Source: Ignelater luminosus
Lineage: Eukaryota; Arthropoda; Insecta; Coleoptera; Elateridae
Direction of reading: 5' to 3'
Assembly: GCA_011009095.1 (NCBI GenBank)
Contig: VTPC01002496.1
Coordinates: 61,812-125,811 of the forward strand
DNA length: 64,000 nucleotides
Shown here: piece after piece, positions 25,311 through 37,160 of the stretch
Layout of the letters: every line of letters begins with the position of its first letter
Numbering within the stretch: the stretch's first letter is position 1
Made by a program: the position numbers and the translations under genes
Notes under the pieces: model-generated
Told to the model about the DNA's origin: nothing
The model's input: only the letters and a program-made list of their open reading frames with translations
The model's database searches: none

Positions 25311-27544
25311 TTCTTCCAATCGAATCGGAAAATATATAGGTGTAATGCAGTGCGAAACTAAAATTATATTAAAGCCAAAGTAATGTTTTTATTTCAAGGC
25401 ATTATTAGTATGATATCCATATCTTGGTTACAAACATGTTTGCTCAAGCTGTGATGATAGTTGCGATTTTCTTCTTATTCTTATTTGACGTACAGTCGTT
25501 ATGAAATTTTGATTTTTTGAGACACAATCAGCAATGATATGATCTTTAAAAAACCTAAAGAAATTAGATTAGTGTTCATCAATTAATAATGTACAAAAGT
25601 TCTTGATTCTCAATGTTAGTGATAGTGTCAGATGTATAAGCCTAGAAAATTTGAATGTTATAATGTAGTTTATCTAAGTCGAAAACAAGATTGAACTACA
25701 ACCTTCATAATGTCTAATGCCAAAAAATTGTCTGTTTAATATTTCTGATCCTAAGTATAAGGATTAAAGGTCTTGAAGGTTTGGCTTTTTTTGGCCTTTT
25801 AAAAGGCCTAAAAACAAGTTTGGATAACTAAAATATCGTCTTGTACATCCTTTTGCAGTGTGAGTTGCACAACTCATGTAATAGAACAAATAACAATTTT
25901 GTTTTGGTGCCTAAGCAAACTCAGCTTACTAATTAGCTCATGGCATGCAAACTATCCTATCCTCTCACAGTAATAAAAATAGATTGCTTGTTTCATCAAG
26001 TCTAGTTCTGACAGTCCATCATGGTGATGAAATATAACATTATCAGAGCCATCACCATAATGGCAAATTACCTAGTTCATTTAGAACCAAACAAATTCTT
26101 TTCCAATGAAAAATTATTCTTTAATTCACTTTTGATTTGTACAAGGGTAGCAATTTTCATAAAATTTTTTGAAATCAAATACTGTCAAAAAAGAAAGTAT
26201 CTTTAATTACGTCTAACAGTTGCATATTGCCCAGTAAACGTTACACTTTGCAATATGTTTACAGCCTCAAAACTCAGTCTTTGGTGTATTACACACGCCC
26301 ATTGTGGTGATGCGAACAAATACCAACCACTATAGTCAACCAGGACGATGAGATATAATTGTCTACTCTGTAATGGTCATTAACGTAACGAACCAATTGA
26401 AGCCAATCGATCCGACAGCAAATTGGCCTAATAGAGGCCCAAAAAGTTTCATAAGTTCAATACAGACTGAGAGACGACCAAAATTAAAAAGCGGATTTCT
26501 ATTTTTTAAGTTTTAGAAAAATTATTTTTAATAATACTTTAATAAATTAAGTTGATTCGCTTAGAGGTTTTCTGTTTCCCGTTTGCATCCCCATTAAAAA
26601 AATTTGGCTTATTCCTGCTCTAAAGAAAAACACCCGGTATTACTATTTAGTATTTTATTATTCCCCATTGATTGCTAATTACAGTAAGGTTTATAGAAGT
26701 CTAAACTCGACACTTACGCTGTTATTTAATTATTTGTAGGAAAACGTCATTAAAAACTAAAGAGTCAACTGTAGCTTCCTAAAGTGGTTAAAATGAAAGT
26801 TCGTTAATTACATCAGGACCAATTACAGAATTTGAAAACAAATCAATGATTCACAAATTGTATTCAGTTTGGAATTACTTATACGCCATGAAATTTTCCC
26901 AATCATCTCTTGATTATGGTGGTATAATTAAGGTTTGAAGATCATTTCAAACTCGATACCGTGTCACGTGAAAAATATCCAAATTGAAATTGTAAAGATT
27001 GCTGGCAATAATTACCATTATAATGAAACAAAGGAAAACGCACAATTTTAAAAATGTACACTAGAGAGAAAAATAAAGTCCAGAAGCGACAATAAACACG
27101 AGTATGTTAATGTAAACATAGAACGTTGCTTCAGGACGGATGGCCCATTGTAAATTATCCATTAGTTTTATTGCTTCAAATTAATTATATTGCATTTTAC
27201 TTTTATAAAAACTACCAACGCTGTGGAATAGCACTATTATTTAAGTAATGGAAATGTATTTTTAGAGATTTGCTCATTTCTGTAAAACTGTTTTTTGTAT
27301 GCATAAAAAGGTTATTATTACAATTCAATGTAAATTTCAAAATAATTTTATCATGCTTTATTTACTTCAACGAAGTCGTAACTAATATTTTATAAAGTAT
27401 CCTTAAAGAACGTGAAAAGCTCGGAGTCATTCAGTCAATACTATTAGCACTATGAAAACAGGCTCTAAAAGGACGATAGAACTGGAGTGTTGTGAAATAG
27501 AGCAGCGTAATTTGGTCTAAGTGTAGAAGTAAGAATCGGAGAAA
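25311..27544. other. AT-rich noncoding DNA
   Basis: It contains the palindrome at 25793. No coding exon was recognised. Confidence 0.4.
25793..25808. repeat. Perfect 16-bp palindrome with T/A-rich arms
   Basis: GGCCTTTTAAAAGGCC is centred at 25800/25801 and flanked by a T run on the left and TAAAAA on the right, which extends an imperfect stem. Confidence 0.85.
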
Positions 27545-27690
27545 TGTTAAGTCAGCACTATTCCTAATGATCGGAGATCTGAACGCCAAAGTCGATAATG
27601 AGTCGAAGTGATGACGGTAACCGATAGCAGCGGCCGGCGGAGCTTGCTAGAAATTGCCACCTTCGTCCTTCCTGTCAAAAACAGGGTTGT
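27545..27690 (+). pseudogene. Probable LINE endonuclease scrap
   Basis: The + strand reads LFLMIGDLNAKVDNES. This matches the GDFNAKVG block of the apurinic-type endonuclease in non-LTR retrotransposons, where the Asp and Asn are catalytic. Two stops follow. A second frame then gives RRSLLEIATFVLP, resembling the RLLEFATFHNLVL block found about 30 residues further on in the same family. The match is short and shifts frame, so it is moderately supported. Confidence 0.42.
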
Positions 27691-30600
27691 CGAAATCATA
27701 ATTTTGGCCAACGATATTTGGACAGCTGTCGGTATGCTGGGTCTCTTTTGTGGCGATACGCGGTAACGAATTACTTCTACTTTGAAGGGTTCGATTTATT
27801 TACGGACTGTTACGTTAAACTGTATCGAGGCGACCTCATTAATGCGCACTGAATATTGAAGTCTTTTGTAATGCGATTATAATTTCACCAGCTGTTTAAG
27901 TAATATTAAAGTTTTGTATCGAATCTCACAATCGCAATTACATTTCAGTTATGTGTTATCGAGCTTTACCTACCATTGTAATACGAAATGTATTACCCGC
28001 GTTTCGAGTTAGAAACTTTGAATTAGAGGACGAGTAAAAGCACGCAGGTGGAGAGGTCAAATACAACTTTTGTCACCCCTCGAGTTGGAAAGTTCTCCAC
28101 GCCGCCGTGTAAAATATATTCTCCACTTTTTACTAAATGTTGTTTGGTTACATACGATGATATCCGATAATGGTGGTAGTGTTAAATTGCGGGTCATTTT
28201 GAATTAAGTCGGTTACACGATGCTCTTAGATCTCTCAACCTCAAACTTTGAACGCCCATTTTCCTTCTCTCTACCTACAACGAAATATGCCAGAAATTCC
28301 ATTCCAATACAGCTAGTTACAAATATTCTCAGGATCGCGAGGGATATTCCGGAATTATGTAGGTATGTGCTAAAGTATGTTAAAGGGATCAAATCAAAAT
28401 TGCACACTTAACAACTTCTTAACAACGGTGTTAATTAAACAAGAGACATAATAGAATATTATTGCGATTTCCTTAAAGCTCGACGCAAAAATATATTAAT
28501 ATCCTTTTTATAAAACATTTTTTCATTTTTATTAAATATAGCTCGAAACAAAAGAAAATTATATTATCCAACTTTTTTTGTAATTAATTAGTATTTATTG
28601 TTAAGTACTTACAGTTTTTTTTCTCGAAAATAAAGAAAAAAGTTTAATATAAAATAAAGCAAAAAAAAAGAGATCCTGATCGGAAAGGTTTCAGCTAAAA
28701 ACCTTATAACTAAAATGCTTTGTCTAAGTTAATCACGTCGTTATCTGTAACGGAAGTGTCGACAACTTAGCTTAATCGTAATTAAATTAGAGATTTCTCA
28801 GGATTAACACTATGTGTGTGCGTGCTTCTGCGTGACTTGATTTTTGTTCATTTCTGAAAGATACAAATATTTTTTAAGCTTTGGAGTAAACCTAAATGGG
28901 GATATGATTTAAAAGTACTTTTGAGTAGATGTAACGTTTTTAAAGCATTTTATTATACGACATTTTAAAATGCTTTAATAATAAAAGCGTTCAGGCACTT
29001 AGTTGTAGGAGGAGGCTTTGTTTTAGAGTATAAAATAATTTTTTTTCTAAATGTTTAAAAATTTCCTAAGGAAAACTGGAATGAAAATTTTAATAAACTG
29101 TAGTTGCTTAAGACTTAGGTACTACGACCATTTCGCTGTATTTATTAAATTTTTTTACTTACAAACACTTTTATTGGAAAAAATAAAAGATATTGTTGCA
29201 TAATAGAGGACTATATGACGCCCCGTTTATTATTAATTAATAAAAGTGAATAAAACAAGACATAGACAAATATTAACCTTGTTGAGACTTGATTTGATCT
29301 ATAGGTTCAGAAAGTCTGTCTTCTAGTTATTTCTTGCTTGTATCTTTGCCATGAGATTTTTTAATTTGGAATTAAACAGTGTTACCCTAACTATCTAAGT
29401 GAGATTAGCAGGTGCAAAATTAGAGAAAAAGTTATAATAAATACAGCATCAACCTATCTGAAGACTGGTAGATGTAGAAGAGAAAAAAGCCAAGATCCAG
29501 AAAATCTACGACGTACAACTGTAGAAATGCAAAATCAACTTGCTAAAATTACAAAATATTTGGGTATTAGATAAAAGGTTTATTTGGAGAAAGTTGAACA
29601 AACAACCAGTGATTGAATAAGATTTCCACAGTAAAAGAAGTCAACAAATTCTAAATGTAATTTAACAATTACTGAAGCTCAGTAATTATATTACAGATGG
29701 TCGAAATAAATCAAAGCGTCTTTTAGATACGTTGTTATCATGACCTATACTCTAAATAAATTTAACCGACTTCACTTTCTGAGACAAAGTGCACAAACAG
29801 GTTATGTCCAATTCTCAAATTACTAGATTCCGACCTTGATCCAACGTTGTTTTCAATTCACCTTATCAAGTGGTCTGATTACACGCAACAAACATCAATG
29901 AATCATACACCAACTTCATTATGATAATCACATAGTTAGACGTCACGATTCACTTGACAAACTGAATTTGCGTTATCAACCATTAGAACAAAGGTAATCA
30001 AACTTGGGGTCGTATAAAGGCAGTTTGATCAGCAAAAATCAATTTAATTTTGCGAAGACGTTTTCTTGTTTGCCTTAGAACCACCGTCTGTTCACTAATA
30101 GGAAGTTTGGAAATATCTCTGTCTTATTTTTTGAGCCACTTCTAATTATAGAACTGAGCACCGTCATTCAATACAATAAACGTCATCTGGTAGCATACAG
30201 CTTTTATGTTGGAATATCTTCAACGGACTTCACGTAAACTTAACTATGAGCGTAACATTTGGTTTTCCTTCTTGTATGATGCATTTGCAATTTGATCAAA
30301 ATTGTACATGATGTTTATTTCTACGGCTTTTTAGACTTCAAGAGTCTACAAAATGTAGATGAGTAAGAAAAATGTACAGTCAGTGCTTAAAATTTCAAAA
30401 CTAGGTTCACTTCAATAGAACGACGTCACAATTTTCCTTTAGCCTATAAACAGCAATAGAAAACAAAACAAAAACAGGGTGCCACGTTTATTAATACAAT
30501 AGTGCTTAGATCATGATAGTATTTAATTTGCTCTTGTCAATTTGACACTCTTGGGTTATTTCGATTTCACACAAAGTGTAGTCAAAAAATTTCAAGATAC

Positions 30601-30793
30601 CACAAACAAACTTACGCAACAAAAGGTTTTCTTCTATCAACTTAAATTGTCAACAGATTTAGTTACTCTTAGTTTGTTTCTGATCTACTCTAAAACATAC
30701 ATAAAGTTACCAAATAGTGATGTCATTCCAAAAGGGTAGAAATTGATCTATAAATAATGTTGAAGCGCGCAGACGACTTTCGATTCTATCCCG
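27691..30793. other. Noncoding DNA, GC-richer at its start
   Basis: 27691-28140 is GC-richer and carries the palindrome GACAGCTGTC at 27721-27730 (an E-box core) and a second CAGCTG at 27889. The rest is AT-rich with no recognised gene. Confidence 0.4.
28933..28991. repeat. Imperfect hairpin
   Basis: TAAAGCATTTTA at 28941-28952 pairs perfectly with TAAAATGCTTTA at 28966-28977 across a 13-nt loop. After a bulge, AACG at 28933-28936 pairs with CGTT at 28988-28991. The stem is AT-rich and short. Confidence 0.6.
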
Positions 30794-31054
30794 TATAGCA
30801 CCGAATGTCTACTGGGCGTCTATTTGTTGTCCAAGATTGTTCCGGACGTCCATGGATATAAATTGGACATTTTTGGACGTCGATCGAACGATTGTTAACA
30901 AACGTCTACTTTGGTCTATACTTTGTCTGACTATAATTGAACATAATTATATTCAAACTATGTCCAGTAACAGTCGCCCAATAACCAGAAATTGGACGTC
31001 TATTGGACATCCATCGTTAGAACTTAGATGTCTACTGAGTGTTCTTGTGCTATA
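30794..31054. mobile_element. MITE-like element, 261 bp, rich in GGACGTC words
   Basis: The ends are inverted: TATAGCAC at 30794-30801 and GTGCTATA at 31047-31054, with GAA following the first word within a few bases on each inward side. If the outer TA is a target duplication, the TIR proper begins TAGCAC. The interior repeats TGGACGTC, TGGACATC and GTCTACTG several times in both orientations. It has no transposase. The superfamily is unknown. Confidence 0.45.
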
Positions 31055-34000
31055 TGAGATACTGTTTTTCAACAAAATAAAAAACAGATCGATAATAAGA
31101 TATTAACAAAAATTAAATTAAAATTAAATTTTACAAAAACTGCAACACCTGATAAAAAAGCTGACTTGTTTTGATATGGACGACTAGTAGCGACCATCAC
31201 TTCTTGCTTTCTTCAATTGACGTGCAACAGGAAGCAAGTCAAAAACAATAAATTTCTTTTTGTATGATTCAATCTTTGTTGTAAATCATAAAGCTTGGTG
31301 CAGATTCGTGATCAAAACTGAAGATGAGTTGAACGGCAACTTTGGTCAAATTGTCATATACATAATTATCAAGCTCTGGCAAAAGACAGTAAAGTAATTG
31401 TTACAAATCTTCAAACTAACGAAAAAATTTTTGATGATTAGCTAAAAAAACTACTTTGGTTTGCTGTACTGGTAGAAACTTCCTCCAGAGTAGGGTAAGA
31501 AAGATTCATACGTACAGGTCATCTTGTACACGAATTTGTCAAGACAATCTGACGTTCAGCACTGCGATTTATGAATCTATTGTTGCTTGTTGCTCATCAT
31601 TTTCTTTATGTCTTATTAGTACTGTCCTTCTATGTTTTACGTGGCCTTCCCTTACCATTTCTTCTTGCCAATATAAGTTCCTATATCACTTTTATTATAG
31701 CCAAACCAATTTAGTTTCATATTCTGCATATTTAAAATTCTACGTACATTTAACTGGCTGTACCCAGAAAATGCCATTCATTCGAATAAAGGAGTAACGC
31801 TCATCAAATGCAAGTAGGTCTTCTTCCAAAACTTGTTACACAAGATATTGAGATTACCAGATTAAGTTCTCGTGATGAACCGAACCTGAACTTTACCGCC
31901 AAATTGTTTATTAAGCTCTCTTGGTAGAATCGTTATTGATGGTGTGCTAAGTGAATGTACAAAACATAAAAATTCCAGACTGTTGGGACTTTAAAAACGT
32001 CAAGAGATAAAGACAAATAAACTATGCCAAAAATGACAGTACCGTGTTACATTCTTATATTGTCGTATAACATCAAAAAACATTTTAGTAAGACTTCTTG
32101 GATAGTTTGGCCACAATGCACATTTTATAAGTGATGACCTTTATTTAGGTGTAACTTGGACATGTCTTTTTGGGAGACTAATAACCTTCTTGGTTCATAT
32201 TTAATTGAGAAATACGTTGCAGTTTTCAACTTTTTCCAATTTTAGCAGACATACTACTCTAGTATCATATAGTTGTGGCACATCGGCTTGGAATTATTGA
32301 ATTACGATGTAGCCTTTTCTAAAACACTTTTTGGGTTAATATTGTTTTTAGACTCTTAAGAATTTCATAGCCATAGCTTCAGGTATTTTGTAATATTGAT
32401 ACATTTTGTGAAGTCTAGATCAGAAACTTTCTTTTTTCAAAACGCGCTTTATTGTATTTCCATTAGAATACACTGATCAGAACAGCAGTTTGAATCATGA
32501 TAGAACCTTAAATCTGATTCCAGTACCACGCGAAGATTGTATCAATAATATAAAGGTCATTCGAGTTCCACTTGATGATTCTGCTTTCTATCCCGACAGT
32601 AACACTCAAAAACCTGATTGTGGTCCTGCGTACTGGGCAATCTAATGAAAATAAAAAGGCATTTTTAGATATTTTAAGCTATGCTTTTAAAATAATTTAA
32701 TTTTATGACTATTTATTTTTATTTACCTAAATAAAAGTAAGAATAGAATGAAAAAGTCAATATAAAGTTTATGCGGACGAACCAATATTACGAGTTTCTC
32801 CAAAGATTGTAAAAGCAATTCAAAAAAGGCAAAATAAAGAGAAACAAAATTGAAGTTTACTGTAAGGTAAATCAGTTGTAGCAGAAATGACCTTTACTCT
32901 AGTACTGAGCACATATGTATAATATAATTTAAGAGGATTAAAGTTTCAGATTTCTAATGTAATTATACGTCCAAATCTCTTTAATTTTTTGCCATTGTCT
33001 TTGAGGCTTTTAAAATAAAATTACACTCGGATGCTACTAATTTTTATTTATTATTTATGTAATATGTCAATAATTTCATATAGACTTTATATAAAAGATA
33101 ATTTAGTAGAGTATCTTTCAAAATTATTTATTTTGAAAGCTAAATATTTACTTGAAGGTTTTAGAGTTTCAGTTAAGACATTTTAGATCGAAATTATGGT
33201 GGCTGTTGTAGGTTTCCCTTTTCACTAGCAAAACAGTAACTTCAAAGGGACTCGCACTAAATATTAACACGCGTTCATGTGTACAACTGTACAAATTTGA
33301 TTTAATTCCGTTGCTCCGACTACAGTAAATTATTTATTACAGAACAATATTACCTTTTATACATTTTAAATTTGAAGATGTTAACTATATTTGAGATATT
33401 TTTTCATGCATAAATTATGGCGAGAAAATTTGTCCAAATTAAAATTTTCGTAATTAAACAAAAATTGTAACAAAATATGTTATCAGAATGACGAAGAAAG
33501 ATTCTATATTTAGAAAGGAGGGCATAGAAAAAGAGAAGAAACTACACATAAAAAAATAACTGAATGTTCAAAGACTTAAACAACTGAACAATTAAACAAA
33601 ATTAATTGAAATGTTGAAACTATAACTGCATCAAAAGAAAACAATAAAGTTGGAGAAATTTTAGGTGCTCCCTATGAAAATGTGTTAGGCCCTATGTTAT
33701 TTCCGTAATACATGCACAGTAACATGTAAAATACTGTTAGATTAAAAAACAACCGACAATAAAGTATTTTTTTTCTATTATATATTAAATTGAAGTTTCT
33801 ATCGATATACACTCGCTTGCTAAATATTTAATTTAGATATAAGACATCATGTGGAGCTCATATTTGTTTTTACCATTTAAGCGTGAAGTGGTAAATAGAT
33901 CTGAACTCGACTAACTGTCCTTTGAGGATAAGTATTTTGATGTCACGTGGATAATCAATAATAAAGCAGAACAGGATTACAATTTAATTTCCAGAATACA

Positions 34001-35158
34001 TTGTCAGCATGCAATGACTAAACAAGAAGTTGAGGTTAGGCTGCATATTTGATTTTTAGACGACAAACAGCGTAAAAAACTTTTGGTAATTTTTCTCTAT
34101 TTTCTCAAATAACCGAAATTTTGAAAAAATGCTTATAACTCAAACGCAATGCACCAATAAAATCAGTAGAAAAGATATTTAGATCAGTTGAAATTTTTTA
34201 TGGTCTCATGATTACTAGATAGGTTTCCATTCAAAGCATAAGCTGCTGATAACTTGGACCATAGAAATTGTAGTTATCAAGTCTCACTCTAAATAGTTTT
34301 ATTTATTATTTTTAAATTGTCCTCAGTAACTGTCAATTAATTTTAAAACATTTTCTATGACTTTATAATTCAGTTTTCATTCTCAAATTCAGATTTTAAG
34401 TATATTTGGTGTGTACTTTTCAATTTATACATGATTATATGTTTTTAATTTTGCTATATAAATACTAGCTGTATTAATATTTACCTCCATTCATTTAAAA
34501 ATCACAGTAGAATTTTACATTTTACCTTTTACTTTAGCTAAAATCCATAGCAATATATACATCGTTCGTTATCAATAACAGATCCTAAAGATAAATGAGT
34601 TATGCACTCGTTATAGAATTAGTAGTACAGTTGATTCAATATCAAACTCTTAAATACATCAACACTACTTATCTTTCGGATATCCGAAACTTAGAGAAAA
34701 CTCCTAGGCCTCATTCACTAAAAAAAAAAAACTGAATATATTAAGTTGCTACACCGATGTCAACATCTAGACTCATGGTACATGAGCGCAGATATTCTCT
34801 AACAACTTCAATTACATTTTTTAATATTATATAATAATTTATATTTATTTTTCTTTTGTAGTAGTTTGTAGATCATGCTTACTTAACAAAGAAAGAAGAA
34901 ACACAAGAAAAAGAATACTGCCTTTTTTAATATTAAACTTGCTAAAGTCTTCATATTATTTGTTTCATGTTTTATTTTTTCTTGTGAAAACAGATCCTAC
35001 ACTTCCAAAAACTTTTTGGTGCTAAACCCTATGATGGAATCCAATAGTTAAAGTGTCACGTAACTAAAATGGAACGTAGAGCTCTGTTGTCTAAAAGTGA
35101 AAGTGGCTATTAAACAAAGGAAATTTCTTCATACGTAGAACATCCTCTTGGTATAGAA
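31055..35158. other. AT-rich noncoding DNA
   Basis: No recognised gene or element. A 113-codon frame at 31456-31797 begins with TTG and shows no family motif. Confidence 0.4.
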
Positions 35159-36695
35159 TTTTGTTTTATTTTTTTTTATTTTTTGTTTTAGATAACTGTT
35201 ACTAGTCGTAATGAACTAATCTACAATTTCATTCTAAACTCTTAAAAACTAGGTACTTATCTAAGATGTCCCCATTGGTGTATCTTAGTCTTAGTAAAAT
35301 GTAACACATGAGTTGGCGTGTAACGCACAATTCCACTATAGTCTGATTTATCACGTATCACTTTCATACACTACAAGAGTTCAAACGGTTTGATATTCTT
35401 GAGTTTTCTATTCAGGTTGGCGTTGTCTAGAAGCTGCAGTGCTTCTGTATTGATGTGGACATGGAGTCTTCTCTCGTAATTTTTTGCAAACCTCTCATTG
35501 CTATAGTACCACGGAGCATTCACAATACCTCGCAAAACCTTGTTTTGAAATACTTGGATTTTATCAGCTTTGCCTTTGGATCCCTAAAGCTGTATACCAT
35601 ACGACCAGCCGAGTTTTAGTACTTGTTTATATAGTAGTAGTTTGTTATGCACAGATAGTTGCAATTTTTTCCCAAGCAGTCAGTATATTTTTTTATATTT
35701 AAGGTCGAGTTCGGTTCTTTTTTTATGTGTTCCTTCCACCGTAATCGGACGTCCAGGTTCATTCCAAGGTATTTCGCTGTATTGCAGTGTGGAATGTTGC
35801 CATTGTTGATTGATATCGGGTACTGATCCTCTTTCTTGTAGGCAAAATCAGTATGCACTTATTTACTCTCGTTAATTCGTGTTCTCCATTGATTCATTCG
35901 TTTACTCTATTGCCTGCTTCTTGCAATTTGGCAGCCGTTTTTTCGCTGTTGTCTCCTATTGCAAAGATATCTGTACCATCAGCGAAGGTGGCAATTGTCA
36001 CGTGTTCTGTTTGCGAGATATCCCAAGTGCACAATAGGTAAACGAATAGTCACAGGACACTACCCTGGGGTACTTCTGCTTTTATTTCTTTAATGTATGT
36101 AGGACTCTAGTATTTTGGTATCTAATTTATTTTTCAGTCCGTCCTGTCATACTTTGCCGAAGGCTTGGACTATGTCTAAGAATATGGCTGAGCATATTTT
36201 TCTTCATAGGCTTTTCCGATGATATTCGTTATTCTGTAAATTTGGTCAATCGTTGAATGCTTGTTCCTAAACCCAAACTGATGCGAGAGAATTGGGTTTT
36301 GACTTTCCACAATTAGTTTTAATCGTTTCAGAAGTAGTTTTTCAAATAATTGTTATATTATCGGGAGTAACAAAACAGGTCTACAGAAAGTTGCTTCGTT
36401 TGGAGTTTGCTCGGTTTAGGGATCATCATTACGTACTTCAGCAATTTTCCAAACATCTGGAACATGTCTTATCCAAAAAGCTGCGTTGATCAAATAAGTG
36501 ATTTCTACAATTGCTTTTCTGGGAGGTTTTTTCAGTTTTTTTCCCCAGCAATGAGGTCATAGCTTGAGGATTTTTTTTATAATTGTTTTTATCTCTTCGG
36601 CTACTTGTTTTGGAGTGACAAAAGCAATTTCCGTTTTTTCACGTACTTGTTCCAGTAGGTGTTCTTCGAGTTCTTCTTTATCACCCGAAAAATAT
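35159..36695 (-). pseudogene. Jockey-family retrotransposon, RT region and 3' end
   Basis: Read on the complement from the upper end: a linker (FSGDKEELEEHL, then VTPKQVAEEI), RPVLLLPII (near 36370), SHQFGFRNKHSTIDQ (near 36265), SAIFLDIVQAF (near 36175), a PQGSV-like turn, TFADGTDIFAIGD (near 35980), AKYLGMNLDVRLRWKEHI (near 35760), WSYGIQL, and QNKVLRGIVNAPWYYSNERF (near 35500). A degenerate 3' UTR and an A-rich tail (poly-T at 35159-35190 on +) follow. These are the RT blocks and tail of Jockey LINEs in the right order. Many stops and frameshifts are present, and the catalytic FADD has become FADG. The 5' part is not upstream in the same orientation but lies inverted next to it. Confidence 0.88.
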
Positions 36696-36704
36696 CTCCA
36701 AACT

Positions 36705-37160
36705 AGTGGTAGTTGAAAAAAACTTTGATTTAGATTCGGATCACCCTCCGGTAATCCTTATACTAAGCGAAAATGTCATCAGAAAAGAACCAAATCCTTC
36801 TTTGGTAAATAATTGGAAAGCATTCCAGGAAGATCTTGCTGATAATATACCGTTAAGAAAGAGAACACCTAAATCAAGAACCTGAAAATAAAAAAACTGG
36901 CAGCAGGAAGCAACTATCTCTTGGAAATCGGAAAAATTAGTTGCTAAAAAGAGAAAAAAACAGGCTAAACAATAGCACTCAAAAACTCAAAAGAGAAATT
37001 CTAGAGTGGAAGCAAGAAACTATAATAGATACTTATCTGAACTAACAGATGACAAAGCACCAGACTATTCTCTTTGGAAAACCACCAAACAAATTAAACG
37101 ATCCTGCTCGCATAGTCCACCCATTAGAACTCCAAATGGAAATTGGAGTTGAGATATTTT
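36705..37160 (+). pseudogene. Jockey endonuclease end and linker, inverted 5' segment
   Basis: The + strand reads VVEKNFDLDSDHPPVILIL, matching the C-terminal SDH block of the Jockey endonuclease, then ENVIRKEPNPSLVNNWKAF. After stops come RYLSELTDDKAPDYSLWKTT and KQIKRSCSHSPPIRTPNGNW, the endonuclease-to-RT linker of the same family. It ends just before the point where the minus-strand segment (FSGDKEELEEHL) picks up. The two segments are therefore successive parts of one element in opposite orientations. Confidence 0.85.

Noticed and set aside
30005..30125. Complement frame with DISKLPISEQTVVLRQTRK as a transposase piece
   Set aside because: About 40 open codons look protein-like, but no family motif could be matched and the flanks are full of stops.
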